This document shows positions 8,524 to 17,862 of a stretch of DNA of 64,000 bases, piece by piece (the first letter of the stretch is position 1; every line of letters begins with the position of its first letter). Location of the stretch: assembly GCF_002980555.1 (NCBI RefSeq), contig NZ_PVBT01000003.1, forward strand, positions 372,001 to 436,000, read 5' to 3'. The DNA comes from Phyllobacterium myrsinacearum. Its GTDB lineage: Bacteria; Pseudomonadota; Alphaproteobacteria; Rhizobiales; Rhizobiaceae. The position numbers and the translations under genes are program-made. A model generated the notes under the pieces. That model saw only the letters and a list, made by a program, of their open reading frames with translations, had not been told where the DNA came from and made no database searches.

Positions 8524-8907
8524 ATGAGTGAAATGCGCACACCGCTCAAGAAAGTCCGCGGACTGGGCTCCGCACATGAAGGGACCGAGCATTTCTGGCG
8601 CCAGCGGCTGACAGCCGTTGCCAACGTGCCGTTGATGCTGTTTTTCATCGGCCTGGTCATTTACCTGCACCGCGCAAGCTATGCGGAAACCCGGGCCGCT
8701 CTTTCCCATCCGCTGACCGGGCTGGTGCTGTTGATGGTGATTATTTCGGGTCTCTATCACATGCGCCTCGGCATGCAGGTCATCATCGAAGACTACGTAA
8801 CCAGCGAAGGCAAGAAGATCGCCTGTCTGATGCTCAACACGTTTTTCACCCTTGTGGTGGGCGTTGCCTGCGTCTTTGCGATCATCAAGCTGAGCTTCGG
8901 AGGCTAA
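8524..8907 (+). CDS. sdhD: Succinate dehydrogenase membrane anchor subunit
   Basis: SdhD is the second membrane anchor of complex II. The 127-residue protein begins with a short cytoplasmic segment, including [20 protein letters not shown], which is a conserved SdhD motif. Three hydrophobic helices follow (about 33-50, 62-82 and 97-122), with [15 protein letters not shown] between the second and third. AGGAGG precedes the ATG. It lies 13 bases after sdhC. Confidence 0.96.
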   Translation: MSEMRTPLKKVRGLGSAHEGTEHFWRQRLTAVANVPLMLFFIGLVIYLHRASYAETRAALSHPLTGLVLLMVIISGLYHMRLGMQVIIEDYVTSEGKKIACLMLNTFFTLVVGVACVFAIIKLSFGG

Positions 8908-8909
8908 TC

Positions 8910-10757
8910 TTGGCAACTACAGACAAGAACGGGACCGCCGGCAAAAACGGCAAGACCTATACATTCGTTGACCACAAATTCGATGTGGTCGTGGTGGGTG
9001 CCGGCGGCGCCGGTTTGCGCGCGACGCTGGGCATGGCGGAACAGGGCCTCAAGACGGCCTGCATCACCAAGGTTTTCCCGACCCGCTCGCACACCGTTGC
9101 GGCGCAGGGCGGTATCGCCGCTTCCCTGAGCAATATGGGGCCGGATTCGTGGCAGTGGCACATGTACGATACCGTCAAGGGATCGGACTGGCTCGGCGAC
9201 ACCGACGCCATGGAATATCTTGCGCGTGAAGCACCGGCTGCCGTCTACGAGCTGGAGCACTACGGCGTGCCCTTTTCGCGCACCGAAGCGGGCAAGATTT
9301 ACCAGCGCCCCTTCGGCGGCCACATGATGAACTATGGCGACGGTCCGCCCGTGCAGCGCACCTGCGCCGCCGCCGACCGCACGGGCCATGCCATCCTGCA
9401 CACGCTTTATGGCCAGAGCCTGCGCCACAATGCGCAGTTCTTCATTGAATATTTTGCCCTGGATCTCATTCAGGATGCGGATGGCACCATCACCGGTGTC
9501 GTCGCGTGGAACCTCGATGACGGCACGATCCATCGTTTTGCCGCCAAGATGGTGGTGTTGGCAACAGGCGGCTACGGCCGGTCCTATTTCTCGGCAACGT
9601 CAGCCCATACCTGCACCGGTGACGGCGGCGGCATGGTGGCGCGCGCTGGCCTGCCCCTGCAGGATATGGAATTCGTTCAGTTCCATCCGACCGGCATTTA
9701 CGGTGCGGGCTGCCTGATCACCGAAGGCGCACGCGGTGAAGGCGGCTATCTCGTCAACTCCGAGGGCGAGCGCTTCATGGAGCGCTATGCGCCATCGGCC
9801 AAGGATCTGGCATCACGCGACGTGGTTTCCCGCTGCATGACCCTGGAAATCCGCGAAGGCCGCGGTGTTGGCAAGAACAAGGATCACATTTTCCTGCATC
9901 TCGACCATCTCGATCCGGCCGTTCTGCATGAGCGTCTGCCCGGCATTTCCGAATCGGCCAAGATTTTTGCCGGTGTGGATCTGACCAAGGAACCGATCCC
10001 GGTTCTGCCGACGGTTCACTACAATATGGGCGGCATTCCAACCAACTACTGGGGTGAAGCGCTCAATCCGACCAAGGATAATCCGGACCGCATCCAGCCG
10101 GGCCTGATGGCTGTCGGCGAAGCGGGCTGTGCGTCTGTGCATGGCGCCAACCGTCTTGGCTCGAATTCGCTGATCGATCTCGTGGTCTTCGGCCGGGCCG
10201 CAGCCATCCGCGCCGGTCAGGTGATCGACCGCAATGCCAAGATCCCGACGATCAACGAGGCATCGGTCGAGAAGATCATGGAACGCTTCGACCGCCTGCG
10301 TCATGCCAATGGCAGCACGCCGACGGCGGTCCTGCGTGAAAAGATGCAGAAGACCATGCAGGAAGACGCTGCGGTGTTCCGCACGTCGGAATCGCTGAAG
10401 TCCGGCGTCGCGCGCATGGAGAAAATCTGGCACGAGCTTCCGGACATCAAGGTTACCGACCGCTCGATGATCTGGAATTCCGACCTGGTGGAAACACTGG
10501 AACTGGAAAACCTGATGGCCAACGCGCTGACCACGGTGGTTGCCGCCGAAGCACGCAAGGAAAGCCGCGGCGCCCACGCGCATGAGGATTTCCCCAACCG
10601 TGACGACATCAACTGGCGCAAGCACAGCCTTGCCTGGCTCTCGCCCGAGGGTGAGGTCAAGCTTGACTACCGTCCCGTTCACCTTGACCCGCTGGTCAAG
10701 GAAGAGGACGGCGGCATCAGCCTCGCCAAGATCGCGCCGAAAGCGCGCGTGTACTAA
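8910..10757 (+). CDS. sdhA: Succinate dehydrogenase flavoprotein subunit
   Basis: SdhA oxidises succinate to fumarate with covalently bound FAD. The 615-residue protein has the dinucleotide-binding [12 protein letters not shown] near residue 28, the FAD-attachment histidine in [11 protein letters not shown], and the substrate-site HPTGIYGAG and GARGEGGYL motifs. The start is a TTG at 8910, two bases after the sdhD stop, with GGAGG six bases upstream inside the end of sdhD. No ATG gives a complete N-terminus. Confidence 0.97.
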   Translation: MATTDKNGTAGKNGKTYTFVDHKFDVVVVGAGGAGLRATLGMAEQGLKTACITKVFPTRSHTVAAQGGIAASLSNMGPDSWQWHMYDTVKGSDWLGDTDAMEYLAREAPAAVYELEHYGVPFSRTEAGKIYQRPFGGHMMNYGDGPPVQRTCAAADRTGHAILHTLYGQSLRHNAQFFIEYFALDLIQDADGTITGVVAWNLDDGTIHRFAAKMVVLATGGYGRSYFSATSAHTCTGDGGGMVARAGLPLQDMEFVQFHPTGIYGAGCLITEGARGEGGYLVNSEGERFMERYAPSAKDLASRDVVSRCMTLEIREGRGVGKNKDHIFLHLDHLDPAVLHERLPGISESAKIFAGVDLTKEPIPVLPTVHYNMGGIPTNYWGEALNPTKDNPDRIQPGLMAVGEAGCASVHGANRLGSNSLIDLVVFGRAAAIRAGQVIDRNAKIPTINEASVEKIMERFDRLRHANGSTPTAVLREKMQKTMQEDAAVFRTSESLKSGVARMEKIWHELPDIKVTDRSMIWNSDLVETLELENLMANALTTVVAAEARKESRGAHAHEDFPNRDDINWRKHSLAWLSPEGEVKLDYRPVHLDPLVKEEDGGISLAKIAPKARVY

Positions 10758-10771
10758 GGGATCAGAGCATC

Positions 10772-11551
10772 ATGGTTGAACTTGCACTTCCCAAGAACTC
10801 GAAGATGCGCCCCGGCAAGACCTGGGACCGCCCGCAGGGCGCCAACAATCTTCGGGAATACCGCATCTATCGCTGGTCGCCGGATGATGGTGAGAATCCG
10901 CGGATCGATACCTATTATGTCGATCTCGACGATTGCGGCCCGATGGTTCTCGATGGTCTTTTGTGGATCAAGAACAAGATCGATCCGACGCTGACGCTGC
11001 GCCGCTCCTGCCGCGAAGGTATCTGCGGCTCCTGCGCCATGAACATCGACGGAACCAATACGCTTGCCTGCACCAAGGGCATGGACGAGATCAAGGGCGC
11101 GGTTAAAATCTATCCTTTGCCGCATCTTCCCGTGGTCAAGGATCTGGTGCCGGACCTGTCGAATTTCTATGCCCAGCACCGTTCGATCGAACCATGGCTC
11201 AAGACGGTTTCGCCGGAGCCGGCAAAGGAATGGCTGCAGAGCCATGACGATCGCGCCAAGCTCGATGGGCTCTATGAGTGCATCCTGTGCGCCTGCTGCT
11301 CGACCTCGTGCCCGAGCTACTGGTGGAATGGCGACCGCTATCTTGGACCGGCTGTTCTGCTGCAGGCCTATCGCTGGCTGATCGACAGCCGCGACGAAGC
11401 GACAGGCGAACGCCTCGACAATCTGGAAGACCCCTTCCGGCTCTATCGCTGCCACACGATCATGAACTGTGCGCAGACCTGCCCCAAGGGGTTGAATCCG
11501 GCCAAGGCAATTGCTGAAATCAAGAAGATGATGGTCGAACGCCGGGTCTAG
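10772..11551 (+). CDS. sdhB: Succinate dehydrogenase iron-sulfur subunit
   Basis: SdhB carries electrons from the flavin to quinone through three iron-sulfur clusters. In the 259-residue protein the 2Fe-2S ligands are in [13 protein letters not shown] with a later LACTKG. The 4Fe-4S and 3Fe-4S ligands are in [17 protein letters not shown] and [17 protein letters not shown]. It starts 14 bases after sdhA and is closed by a strong terminator, so the operon is sdhCDAB without attached suc or mdh genes. Confidence 0.97.
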   Translation: MVELALPKNSKMRPGKTWDRPQGANNLREYRIYRWSPDDGENPRIDTYYVDLDDCGPMVLDGLLWIKNKIDPTLTLRRSCREGICGSCAMNIDGTNTLACTKGMDEIKGAVKIYPLPHLPVVKDLVPDLSNFYAQHRSIEPWLKTVSPEPAKEWLQSHDDRAKLDGLYECILCACCSTSCPSYWWNGDRYLGPAVLLQAYRWLIDSRDEATGERLDNLEDPFRLYRCHTIMNCAQTCPKGLNPAKAIAEIKKMMVERRV

Positions 11552-11578
11552 GCGATTGGTCACGTCGATGATCGCATA

Positions 11579-11605
11579 AAAACGGGCGCTGCGAGCGCCC
11601 GTTTT
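11579..11605 (+). terminator. Rho-independent terminator of sdhCDAB
   Basis: AAACGGGCGCT and AGCGCCCGTTT form an 11-bp stem around GCG, followed by T-rich sequence. It lies 27 bases after the sdhB stop and also faces the end of the converging OsmC gene. Confidence 0.9.
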
Positions 11606-11628
11606 GTTTGGTGGCTTTGACGTGCCGC

Positions 11629-12066
11629 TCAGGCCAGCTTTGCGTCCAGTGTGACCTGAATGGCGCCAAGCGCTTTGGAAAGCGGGCAGGAGGCCTTTGC
11701 CTGTTCGGCCAGTTTCGAAAAGGTCGCGGCGTCGATACCCGGAACATCGCCAACGAGCGTGATGGCGCTTTTGGTGATTTCGAAACCGCCACCGGCGGCC
11801 GGGTTGATGCTGACGGTTGCCTTGGCATCAAGTTTGGCGGCAGGCGTGCCGTTTTCCGCCAGGAAATGCGAAAGCTGCATGGCGAAGCAACCGGCATGGG
11901 CGGCCGCCAGAAGTTCCTCCGGGTTGGTCCCCGCCGTGCCGCTTGCGTCTTCGAAGCGGGCCTTGAAATTATAGGGAAGCCCCTTCAGGGCGCCGCTTTG
12001 CGTATCAAGTGTACCAGCGCCATCTTTCAGGGCGCCCTTCCAGATTGCGGTTGCCTGTCTGTCCAT
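11629..12066 (-). CDS. osmC: OsmC family peroxiredoxin
   Basis: This 145-residue protein matches the OsmC subfamily of thiol-dependent hydroperoxide reductases. TNPEELLAAAHAGCFAMQL carries the first catalytic cysteine and QAKASCPLSKAL the second. Typical N-terminal features such as AIWKGALKDGAG are present. The ATG at 12066 follows GAGGGAGA. It is a second OsmC-superfamily member in the window; the one at 3868-4296 is only distantly similar. Regulation is not visible. Confidence 0.9.
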   Translation of the reverse strand: MDRQATAIWKGALKDGAGTLDTQSGALKGLPYNFKARFEDASGTAGTNPEELLAAAHAGCFAMQLSHFLAENGTPAAKLDAKATVSINPAAGGGFEITKSAITLVGDVPGIDAATFSKLAEQAKASCPLSKALGAIQVTLDAKLA

Positions 12067-12351
12067 AGAACATCTCCCTCGGTTGATTGGATAAGACTGT
12101 GCGCCTCCTGTCGGTAACGCCACAGGATTGCAGCAGTTCCGCATCATAGGCCCGGCGGCGGAATTTGCCAGAATTGATCGTTTTGTCGCGTGGCGTGCAA
12201 AACGATATATGGAAAAGCGGGATTTGATTGCTATGGTGGCAAAGACCACTGCCGCTCAACCCTCCCTTGCTGCGGCCCGTGTGTCTGAAAGCTGCGGCGG
12301 AAGCCTGGCTTCGAAATCGAACCCTCGTGAATTCAAAACAGGACAATCCCC

Positions 12352-13389
12352 GTGAAACTGAAAAAGCTTGGCCGGACGGATATTGACGTCACGGAAATTT
12401 GCCTTGGCACCATGACCTGGGGCGTACAGAACACCGAAGCCGACGCCCATGCCCAGATTGATCATGCGCTCGAAGCCGGAATCAACTTCATGGACACGGC
12501 CGAGATTTATGCGGTTCCGCCGACCGCCGAAACCTATGGCAAGACCGAAACCTATATTGGCAACTGGTTTAAGAAGACCGGCAAGCGCGATCGCTTCGTG
12601 CTGGCGACGAAAATTGCCGGCGGCGGACGCAACAGCTGGATCCGCGGCGGCAGCCTGATGAGCAAGAGTACCATCGCCGAAGCGGTCGAAGGCAGTCTGA
12701 AACGCCTGCAGACGGACTATATCGACCTTTACCAGGTGCATTGGCCGGTTCGGGGGCATTATCACTTTGGCAATGGCTGGGAATATGCGCCGCATCAGCA
12801 GAACCGGGCCGAAGTGGTTCAACAGATCGAAGAAGCGCTCGATGGCCTTGGCGACATGGTGAAGGCGGGCAAAATCCGCCATATCGGCCTTTCCAACGAA
12901 ACGGCCTGGGGTGTCGCGCAATGGCTGAAGCTGGCCGAGCGCAAGGACCTGCCGCGTGTTGTTTCGGTTCAGAACGAATACAGCCTGCTGCAGCGGGCAT
13001 TCGATCTGGATCTGGCGGAAGTCAGCCACCATGAAGACGTCGGGCTCCTTGCCTATTCGTCGCTGGCTTCAGGTGTCCTGACCGGCAAGTATCTGGATGG
13101 AAAGGTGCCGGCGGGAACACGCGGCGCGCTGCAGGACCTTTGGCGGAACAACGCGCATGCCGATCCGGCGGTCAGGGCCTATATCGCGCTTGCGCACAAA
13201 CATGATCTGGATGTCGCGCAACTCGCGATTGCCTTTGCCTTGAGCCGGCCATTCGTCACCTCGGTCATCATCGGTGCAACATCGCTTGACCAGCTGAAGA
13301 CCGATATCGGTGCTGCGGATGTGACGCTCACACCAGACATTCTTGGTGAAATCCAGGCTATCCATCGCACCTATCCCCGCCCGCTCTGA
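12352..13389 (+). CDS. NADP(H)-dependent aldo/keto reductase, Tas-like
   Basis: This 345-residue protein has the aldo/keto reductase barrel. Asp of NFMDTAEIYAVPP, Lys of LATKIAG and the YQVHWP region give the Asp-Tyr-Lys-His active site. The length and the PPTAETYG insert resemble E. coli Tas. The physiological substrate is unknown. The start is a GTG at 12352 preceded by AGGAC; the protein begins MKLKKLGRTDIDVTEICLG, which is the correct family start. It converges on the UbiH-like gene through a shared hairpin. Confidence 0.88.
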   Translation: MKLKKLGRTDIDVTEICLGTMTWGVQNTEADAHAQIDHALEAGINFMDTAEIYAVPPTAETYGKTETYIGNWFKKTGKRDRFVLATKIAGGGRNSWIRGGSLMSKSTIAEAVEGSLKRLQTDYIDLYQVHWPVRGHYHFGNGWEYAPHQQNRAEVVQQIEEALDGLGDMVKAGKIRHIGLSNETAWGVAQWLKLAERKDLPRVVSVQNEYSLLQRAFDLDLAEVSHHEDVGLLAYSSLASGVLTGKYLDGKVPAGTRGALQDLWRNNAHADPAVRAYIALAHKHDLDVAQLAIAFALSRPFVTSVIIGATSLDQLKTDIGAADVTLTPDILGEIQAIHRTYPRPL

Positions 13390-13397
13390 GCGGGGGA

Positions 13398-13432
13398 AAG
13401 CTGCTTCAGATCGGTTGGCCCTGAAGCAGCTT
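13398..13432. terminator. Hairpin between convergent genes
   Basis: AAGCTGCTTCAG (13398-13409) and CTGAAGCAGCTT (13421-13432) form a perfect 12-bp stem with an 11-base loop. It contains the stop codon of the leftward UbiH-like gene and starts nine bases after the aldo/keto reductase stop. There is no T-run on either strand, so intrinsic termination is uncertain. Confidence 0.5.
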
Positions 13433-14659
13433 CGGGGATGTGGCCGATAATCCCGCGGCTTGGCGGATGAAAAATCCCTTGAGCCGCGGCATGCGCTCGA
13501 CAAGACCCAATCCAAAGTCGCGCAGTGCACGCACCGGCACATGGTCGTTGGAGAACAAACGGTTGAGGACGTCGGTGGTCACACCCATCTGCACCGTGTC
13601 GAAACGGCGCCAGGTCTGATAGCGTTCGAGTACGGCGATGGAGCCGATGTCTAGACCGAGGCGGTCGGCATCGACAATGGTTTCGGCGATCGCTGCTGCG
13701 TCCTTGAAGCCAAGATTGAGGCCTTGACCGGCAATGGGATGGATGCCGTGCGCCGCATCGCCGATGAGCGCGAAGCGCGGCTTGACGAAATCGCGTGCCA
13801 GCGTCAGTCCGAGCGGAAAGGCTTTGCGCGGCCCTTCGATCCGCAATTCTCCCAGTTTCAGGCCAAAACGCTGTTCGAGTTCGGCTTCGAACACGAAATC
13901 GTCTTCCCTGATGAGCCGCTCCGCATCTGCGGTGCGCTCGGTCCAGACAAGCGAGGAGCGGTTACCGCTCAGCGGCAGAATGGCAAAGGGGCCTGCGGGA
14001 AGAAAATGCTCTTCTGCGCGACCATTGTGCGGCCGTTCATGGGCGACCGTGCAGACGATACCGGACTGGCCATATTCCCAGTTCACGGTTTTGATGCCCG
14101 CCATATCGCGCAGCCGTGATTTGACGCCGTCAGCCGCCAGGAGCAGGCGCGTGCGCAGCGTCTTGTCATCGCCGTAACGCACCGTGAGGTGCTCGTCGCC
14201 ATGGTCAAAACCATGGACGGGTGTCCCCTCGACAAAGGTGACGCCGATCTGTTCGGCCTTCGCACGCAAGGCGGCGTTGAGGTCGCGGTTTTCCACCATG
14301 TGGGCGAAGGGTTCACCGGGCTCAACTTCGCCATTGAAGGTCAGGAAGACCGGGCGAACCGGATCGGAGGTGCGCGAATCCGTAACGATCATTTCGGTGA
14401 TCGGTTGTGCCTTCGGCAGGATTTCCTGCCAGCAGCCGAGGCGGTCGAGCATGCGGCTCGCAGCGGCGGCAATGGCCGAGGCGCGGGTGTCCTTGCGCCA
14501 GACACCGGCCGGTGCCGCGTCGATCACCGTGACAGCCAGATGCGGCGCCGAGGATTTCAGTGCAACGGCGGTCGCCATGCCGACATAGCCAGCACCAGCA
14601 ATCACGATATCGGTGCTGCCGGGGACTTCTGATGTGTGTGTACGGGTTCTTTCAGCCAT
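13406..14659 (-). CDS. UbiH/UbiF/COQ6-family FAD-dependent hydroxylase
   Basis: This 417-residue protein is a flavin monooxygenase of the ubiquinone-biosynthesis hydroxylase family. FAD motifs are IAGAGYVGMATAVAL near residue 20, LLLAADGVKSRLR (the DG motif) and RFALIGDAAHGIHPIAGQGLNLG (the GD motif). It probably adds a ring hydroxyl during coenzyme Q synthesis; which position (C1, C5 or C6) cannot be decided here. GGAGG precedes the ATG. It is divergent from tesB. Confidence 0.88.
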   Translation of the reverse strand: MAERTRTHTSEVPGSTDIVIAGAGYVGMATAVALKSSAPHLAVTVIDAAPAGVWRKDTRASAIAAAASRMLDRLGCWQEILPKAQPITEMIVTDSRTSDPVRPVFLTFNGEVEPGEPFAHMVENRDLNAALRAKAEQIGVTFVEGTPVHGFDHGDEHLTVRYGDDKTLRTRLLLAADGVKSRLRDMAGIKTVNWEYGQSGIVCTVAHERPHNGRAEEHFLPAGPFAILPLSGNRSSLVWTERTADAERLIREDDFVFEAELEQRFGLKLGELRIEGPRKAFPLGLTLARDFVKPRFALIGDAAHGIHPIAGQGLNLGFKDAAAIAETIVDADRLGLDIGSIAVLERYQTWRRFDTVQMGVTTDVLNRLFSNDHVPVRALRDFGLGLVERMPRLKGFFIRQAAGLSATSPKLLQGQPI

Positions 14660-14780
14660 GATTGCCTCCGGTTTCCCTTTGCTCTTGCACCGACGTGGCG
14701 CTTGACTTGTTCACCTGTTCCTGTTGCAAGCGGATTCAGGCACTATTATGCCGACCGTACGAACAGGAGTCGCGCCCGTC

Positions 14781-15650
14781 ATGTCTGATGCCATGAAAGA
14801 GCTTTTGTCCATACTCGACCTTGAGACACTTGAACACAACCTGTTTCGAGGTCGCAGCCCGCAGGTTGGCTGGCAGCGGGTGTTTGGCGGTCAGGTCATC
14901 GGCCAGGCCTTGGTGGCGGCGCAGCGCACGGTCGATCCCGAGCGTCATGTCCACTCCCTGCACAGCTATTTCATGCGTGCGGGCGATCCGAAAGTGCCGA
15001 TCATCTACGAGGTGGACCGCATCCGCGACGGCGCGAGTTTCACCACCCGGCGCGTGGTGGCGATCCAGCACGGGCATGCGATTTTTTCGCTGGAGGCGTC
15101 ATTCCAGATCGAGGAAAAAGGACTTGAGCATCAAAAGCCGATGCCCCTCGACGTTCTCGCGCCGGAAAAGCTGATGAGCGACAAGGACCTCAAGGAGCAG
15201 TATCTGCAGAACGCGCCAGCCAATGTGCGCAAATATTGGGAGCAGGACCGTCCGATCGAGATGAAACCCCTGTCTCTGACGCATTACTTCACGCGGGAAA
15301 AGCTGCCTCCAGAGCAGAATGTCTGGATCAGGACAACTGGTCCTGTGCCTGAGGATCGCGCCCTGCAGGCTGCGGTTCTGGCCTATCTCTCGGATATGAC
15401 ATTGCTGGATACCTCGCTCTATGCGCATGGCCGCTCGATTTTTGATCGGGATTTGCAGGTCGCGAGCCTCGATCATGCCATGTGGTTCCACCGGCCCTTC
15501 AATTTCGATGACTGGCTGCTTTATACGGCCGATAGCCCGAGTGCGGCTGGTGCCCGTGGGTTCAACCGTGGCGCTTTGTACAGCCGGGATGGCACTCTGA
15601 TTGCCTCGACGGCGCAGGAAGGCCTAATTCGTGTGCATCCGGCCGAGTGA
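14781..15650 (+). CDS. tesB: Acyl-CoA thioesterase II
   Basis: TesB hydrolyses medium- and long-chain acyl-CoA to free acid and CoA. The 289-residue protein has two hot-dog domains, with N-terminal VFGGQVIGQALVAA and C-terminal ASLDHAMWFHRPF, which carries the catalytic-site Asp, Gln/Thr region. I place the start at 14781 (MSDAMKELLSIL), which fits the family. AGGAG is 13 bases upstream, a long spacing, so the in-frame ATG at 14793 or the one at 14748 remains possible. Confidence 0.92.
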   Translation: MSDAMKELLSILDLETLEHNLFRGRSPQVGWQRVFGGQVIGQALVAAQRTVDPERHVHSLHSYFMRAGDPKVPIIYEVDRIRDGASFTTRRVVAIQHGHAIFSLEASFQIEEKGLEHQKPMPLDVLAPEKLMSDKDLKEQYLQNAPANVRKYWEQDRPIEMKPLSLTHYFTREKLPPEQNVWIRTTGPVPEDRALQAAVLAYLSDMTLLDTSLYAHGRSIFDRDLQVASLDHAMWFHRPFNFDDWLLYTADSPSAAGARGFNRGALYSRDGTLIASTAQEGLIRVHPAE

Positions 15651-15672
15651 AATTCGACCACGCGGATTGAAT

Positions 15673-15689
15673 TGCCTAAATTTTAGGCA
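15673..15689. promoter_or_regulatory. Candidate NtrC enhancer palindrome
   Basis: TGCCTAAA and TTTAGGCA form a perfect 8-bp inverted repeat around one base. Its centre is about 117 bases upstream of the start point expected from the sigma-54 promoter, the usual distance for NtrC sites. The match to a strict NtrC consensus is partial, so assignment is by position and symmetry. Confidence 0.5.
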
Positions 15690-15772
15690 TGTTGCCGGAT
15701 AATGTATTGTGCACTGCCGAAGTGATAAAAATATCCATATATAATCAATGCCTTAGTATTATTTTTCGAGTC

Positions 15773-15788
15773 TGGCACGGAACTTGAA
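15773..15788 (+). promoter_or_regulatory. Sigma-54 promoter of glnK-amtB
   Basis: TGGCACG (15773-15779), four bases, then TTGAA (15784-15788) matches the -24/-12 pattern TGGCACG-N4-TTGCA with one change at the -12 C. It lies about 115 bases upstream of glnK. This fits known nitrogen-starvation control of glnK-amtB by NtrC and RpoN. Confidence 0.75.
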
Positions 15789-15903
15789 TACTCCTCACCA
15801 GTCGCCAAGGGCCATCAAGGCTTAGGGGATGGGTTCAACGCGGGTTGCTGCCGTTCAGGTAATTCCACCTGAGGGGTACCGCGCTAGCGCAGGGGTATAG
15901 TCA

Positions 15904-16242
15904 ATGAAAATTGTGATGGCCATCATCAAGCCGTTCAAGCTGGACGAAGTGCGCGAAGCACTTACCGCTGTCGGCATCCAGGGCCTGACCGTCACCGAGG
16001 TGAAGGGTTACGGCCGCCAGAAAGGGCACACCGAGATTTATCGTGGCGCGGAATACGCCGTCAGCTTTCTTCCCAAATTGAAAGTGGAAGTGGCTGTCGC
16101 GTCAGAGCTCGTCGACACCGCCGTTGAAGCCATCACCACGGCCGCCAAAACCGGCCAGATCGGTGACGGGAAGATTTTCGTTCTCAGCATTGATCAGGCC
16201 GTCCGTATCCGTACGGGCGAAACTGACACCGATGCGCTTTGA
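15904..16242 (+). CDS. glnK: Nitrogen regulatory protein P-II
   Basis: GlnK is a trimeric P-II signalling protein that binds ATP, ADP and 2-oxoglutarate and blocks AmtB when nitrogen is plentiful. The 112-residue protein has the uridylylation Tyr51 in RGAEYAVSFLPK on the T-loop and the KVEVAVASELVD and GKIFVLSIDQAVRIRTGE signatures. Pairing with amtB 26 bases downstream, and a sigma-54 promoter, support GlnK over GlnB. Confidence 0.95.
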   Translation: MKIVMAIIKPFKLDEVREALTAVGIQGLTVTEVKGYGRQKGHTEIYRGAEYAVSFLPKLKVEVAVASELVDTAVEAITTAAKTGQIGDGKIFVLSIDQAVRIRTGETDTDAL

Positions 16243-16268
16243 GTCATTTGGGGTTTAAGGAGAAAATA

Positions 16269-17645
16269 ATGAAAATTCCAACCAGTCTGACATCCGCGGT
16301 GCGCAGTACCCTTCTGGGTTCGCTGGCGCTGACCGCATTCGGTTCGCTGGCCGCGCTCGCTCAGGAGGCGGCGCCAGCCGCAGCGGATACTGCCGCAGCC
16401 GCTGCGCTGACTGTCAACAAAGGCGACACGGCCTGGATGATGATCTCCAGTGTCCTCGTCCTGTTCATGATCGTTCCGGGCCTTGCCCTGTTCTATGGCG
16501 GCCTCGTACGCGCCAAGAACGTGCTTTCCGTGCTGATGCAGTGCACGGGCATTGCCGCCGTCGTCATGATCATCTGGGTTTTCTACGGTTACTCCTTCGC
16601 CTTCGGCGGCGGCACCAGCCCCTACTGGGGTGGCCTTGGCAAGGTTTTCCTTTCCGGTGTGACACCGGTTTCGACGGCTGCAACCTTTACCAAGGGTGTC
16701 GGTATTCCCGAATTCGTTTTCATCTGCTTCCAGATGACCTTTGCCGCCATCACGCCAGCGCTGATCGTCGGTGCTTTTGCCGAACGCATCAAATTCTCGG
16801 CGACGATCCTGTTCGTCATCCTGTGGGTCACGTTCGTCTACTTCCCGATTGCCCATATGGTCTGGGATTCCAATGGTCTGATCTACAGCTGGGGTGCGCT
16901 TGATTTTGCCGGCGGCACGGTCGTTCACATCAACGCCGGTATTGCCGGTCTCGTGGGTGCTCTCGTCATCGGCAAGCGTGCCGGTCTTGGCCGTGACATG
17001 ATGGCGCCGCACTCGATGCCGCTTACCATGATCGGCGCCTCGATCCTGTGGGTCGGCTGGTTCGGCTTCAATGCCGGTTCGGCTCTCGAAGCCAACGGCA
17101 TTGCGACGCTGGCGATGATCAATACGTTCACGGCAACCGCCGGTGCGATCATTGCATGGGTTGTCATCGAAGCGCTTGCCCGCAAGACGGCTTCGATGCT
17201 GGGTGCCGCATCCGGTGTTGTTGCCGGTCTGGTTGCCGTAACGCCCGCTGCCGGAACCGTCGGTCCGGTTGGCGCCATCTTCCTTGGCGCCATCGCCAGC
17301 ATCATCTGCTACTACATGGTGGCCGTGGTGAAGCCGAAGCTCGGCTATGACGACAGCCTCGACGTCTTCGGCGTGCACGGCATTGGCGGTATCATCGGCG
17401 CCATCGGCACCGGCTTCTTCACCAGCACGGCGCTTGGCGGCGTCGGTTATGCGGAAGGCGTCACCATGGGTGCGCAGGTGTTCGTGCAGATCAAGGCCGT
17501 GCTCGTCACGTTGGTCTGGAGCGGTTTGGGTTCGCTGATCCTCTACAAGATCGTCGATGTCGTTGTCGGACTGCGTCCGACCGCTGAAGCCGAGTCCATC
17601 GGTCTCGATCTCACCTCCCACGGTGAAGCGGCCTACCACAATTAA
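16269..17645 (+). CDS. amtB: Ammonium transporter
   Basis: AmtB conducts ammonium across the inner membrane. The 458-residue protein begins with a cleavable signal peptide (to about AALAQEA, residue 33) and then has about eleven transmembrane segments starting at GDTAWMMISSVLVLFM. The pore twin histidines are in IAHMVWDSNG and GVHGIGGIIGAIG. AAGGAG precedes the ATG at 16269. It forms an operon with glnK and ends at a strong terminator. Confidence 0.96.
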   Translation: MKIPTSLTSAVRSTLLGSLALTAFGSLAALAQEAAPAAADTAAAAALTVNKGDTAWMMISSVLVLFMIVPGLALFYGGLVRAKNVLSVLMQCTGIAAVVMIIWVFYGYSFAFGGGTSPYWGGLGKVFLSGVTPVSTAATFTKGVGIPEFVFICFQMTFAAITPALIVGAFAERIKFSATILFVILWVTFVYFPIAHMVWDSNGLIYSWGALDFAGGTVVHINAGIAGLVGALVIGKRAGLGRDMMAPHSMPLTMIGASILWVGWFGFNAGSALEANGIATLAMINTFTATAGAIIAWVVIEALARKTASMLGAASGVVAGLVAVTPAAGTVGPVGAIFLGAIASIICYYMVAVVKPKLGYDDSLDVFGVHGIGGIIGAIGTGFFTSTALGGVGYAEGVTMGAQVFVQIKAVLVTLVWSGLGSLILYKIVDVVVGLRPTAEAESIGLDLTSHGEAAYHN

Positions 17646-17670
17646 TGGGCGGCTTTTGACAGGAACTGAG

Positions 17671-17697
17671 AAAGGCCCGGTTTTCCGGGCCTTTTTT
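17671..17697 (+). terminator. Rho-independent terminator of glnK-amtB
   Basis: AAAGGCCCGG (17671-17680) and CCGGGCCTTT pair around TTTT and are followed by a run of T. It lies 26 bases after the amtB stop. Confidence 0.92.
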
Positions 17698-17765
17698 GTT
17701 GAGGCAGGCAAGCTTGTCGAACCCGGGATGGCAGCTCCGCCAATGTAATTTCGCTCGTGCTCGCC

Positions 17766-17814
17766 ATGGTTAATGCCCCCTTAACCATCCGCGCCGTAAC
17801 GTGGGAATCGAATC
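17766..17814 (+). promoter_or_regulatory. CtrA box and GANTC pair upstream of ftsK
   Basis: TTAA-N7-TTAAC occurs at 17770-17785, an exact match to the CtrA consensus. It sits inside a perfect inverted repeat ATGGTTAA (17766-17773)/TTAACCAT (17781-17788). Two GAATC sites at 17805-17814 are adjacent CcrM methylation targets. All lie within 100 bases of the ftsK start. Confidence 0.65.
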
Positions 17815-17862
17815 TGCGGTTACTCACGACCGCCGTGCGTGCGTTTACTAGGGCGAGATTTC

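Noticed and set aside
16194-17711. Open frame of 505 codons opposite amtB
   Set aside because: Antisense shadow of glnK/amtB; Asp/His/Arg-rich composition with no domain or ribosome site.
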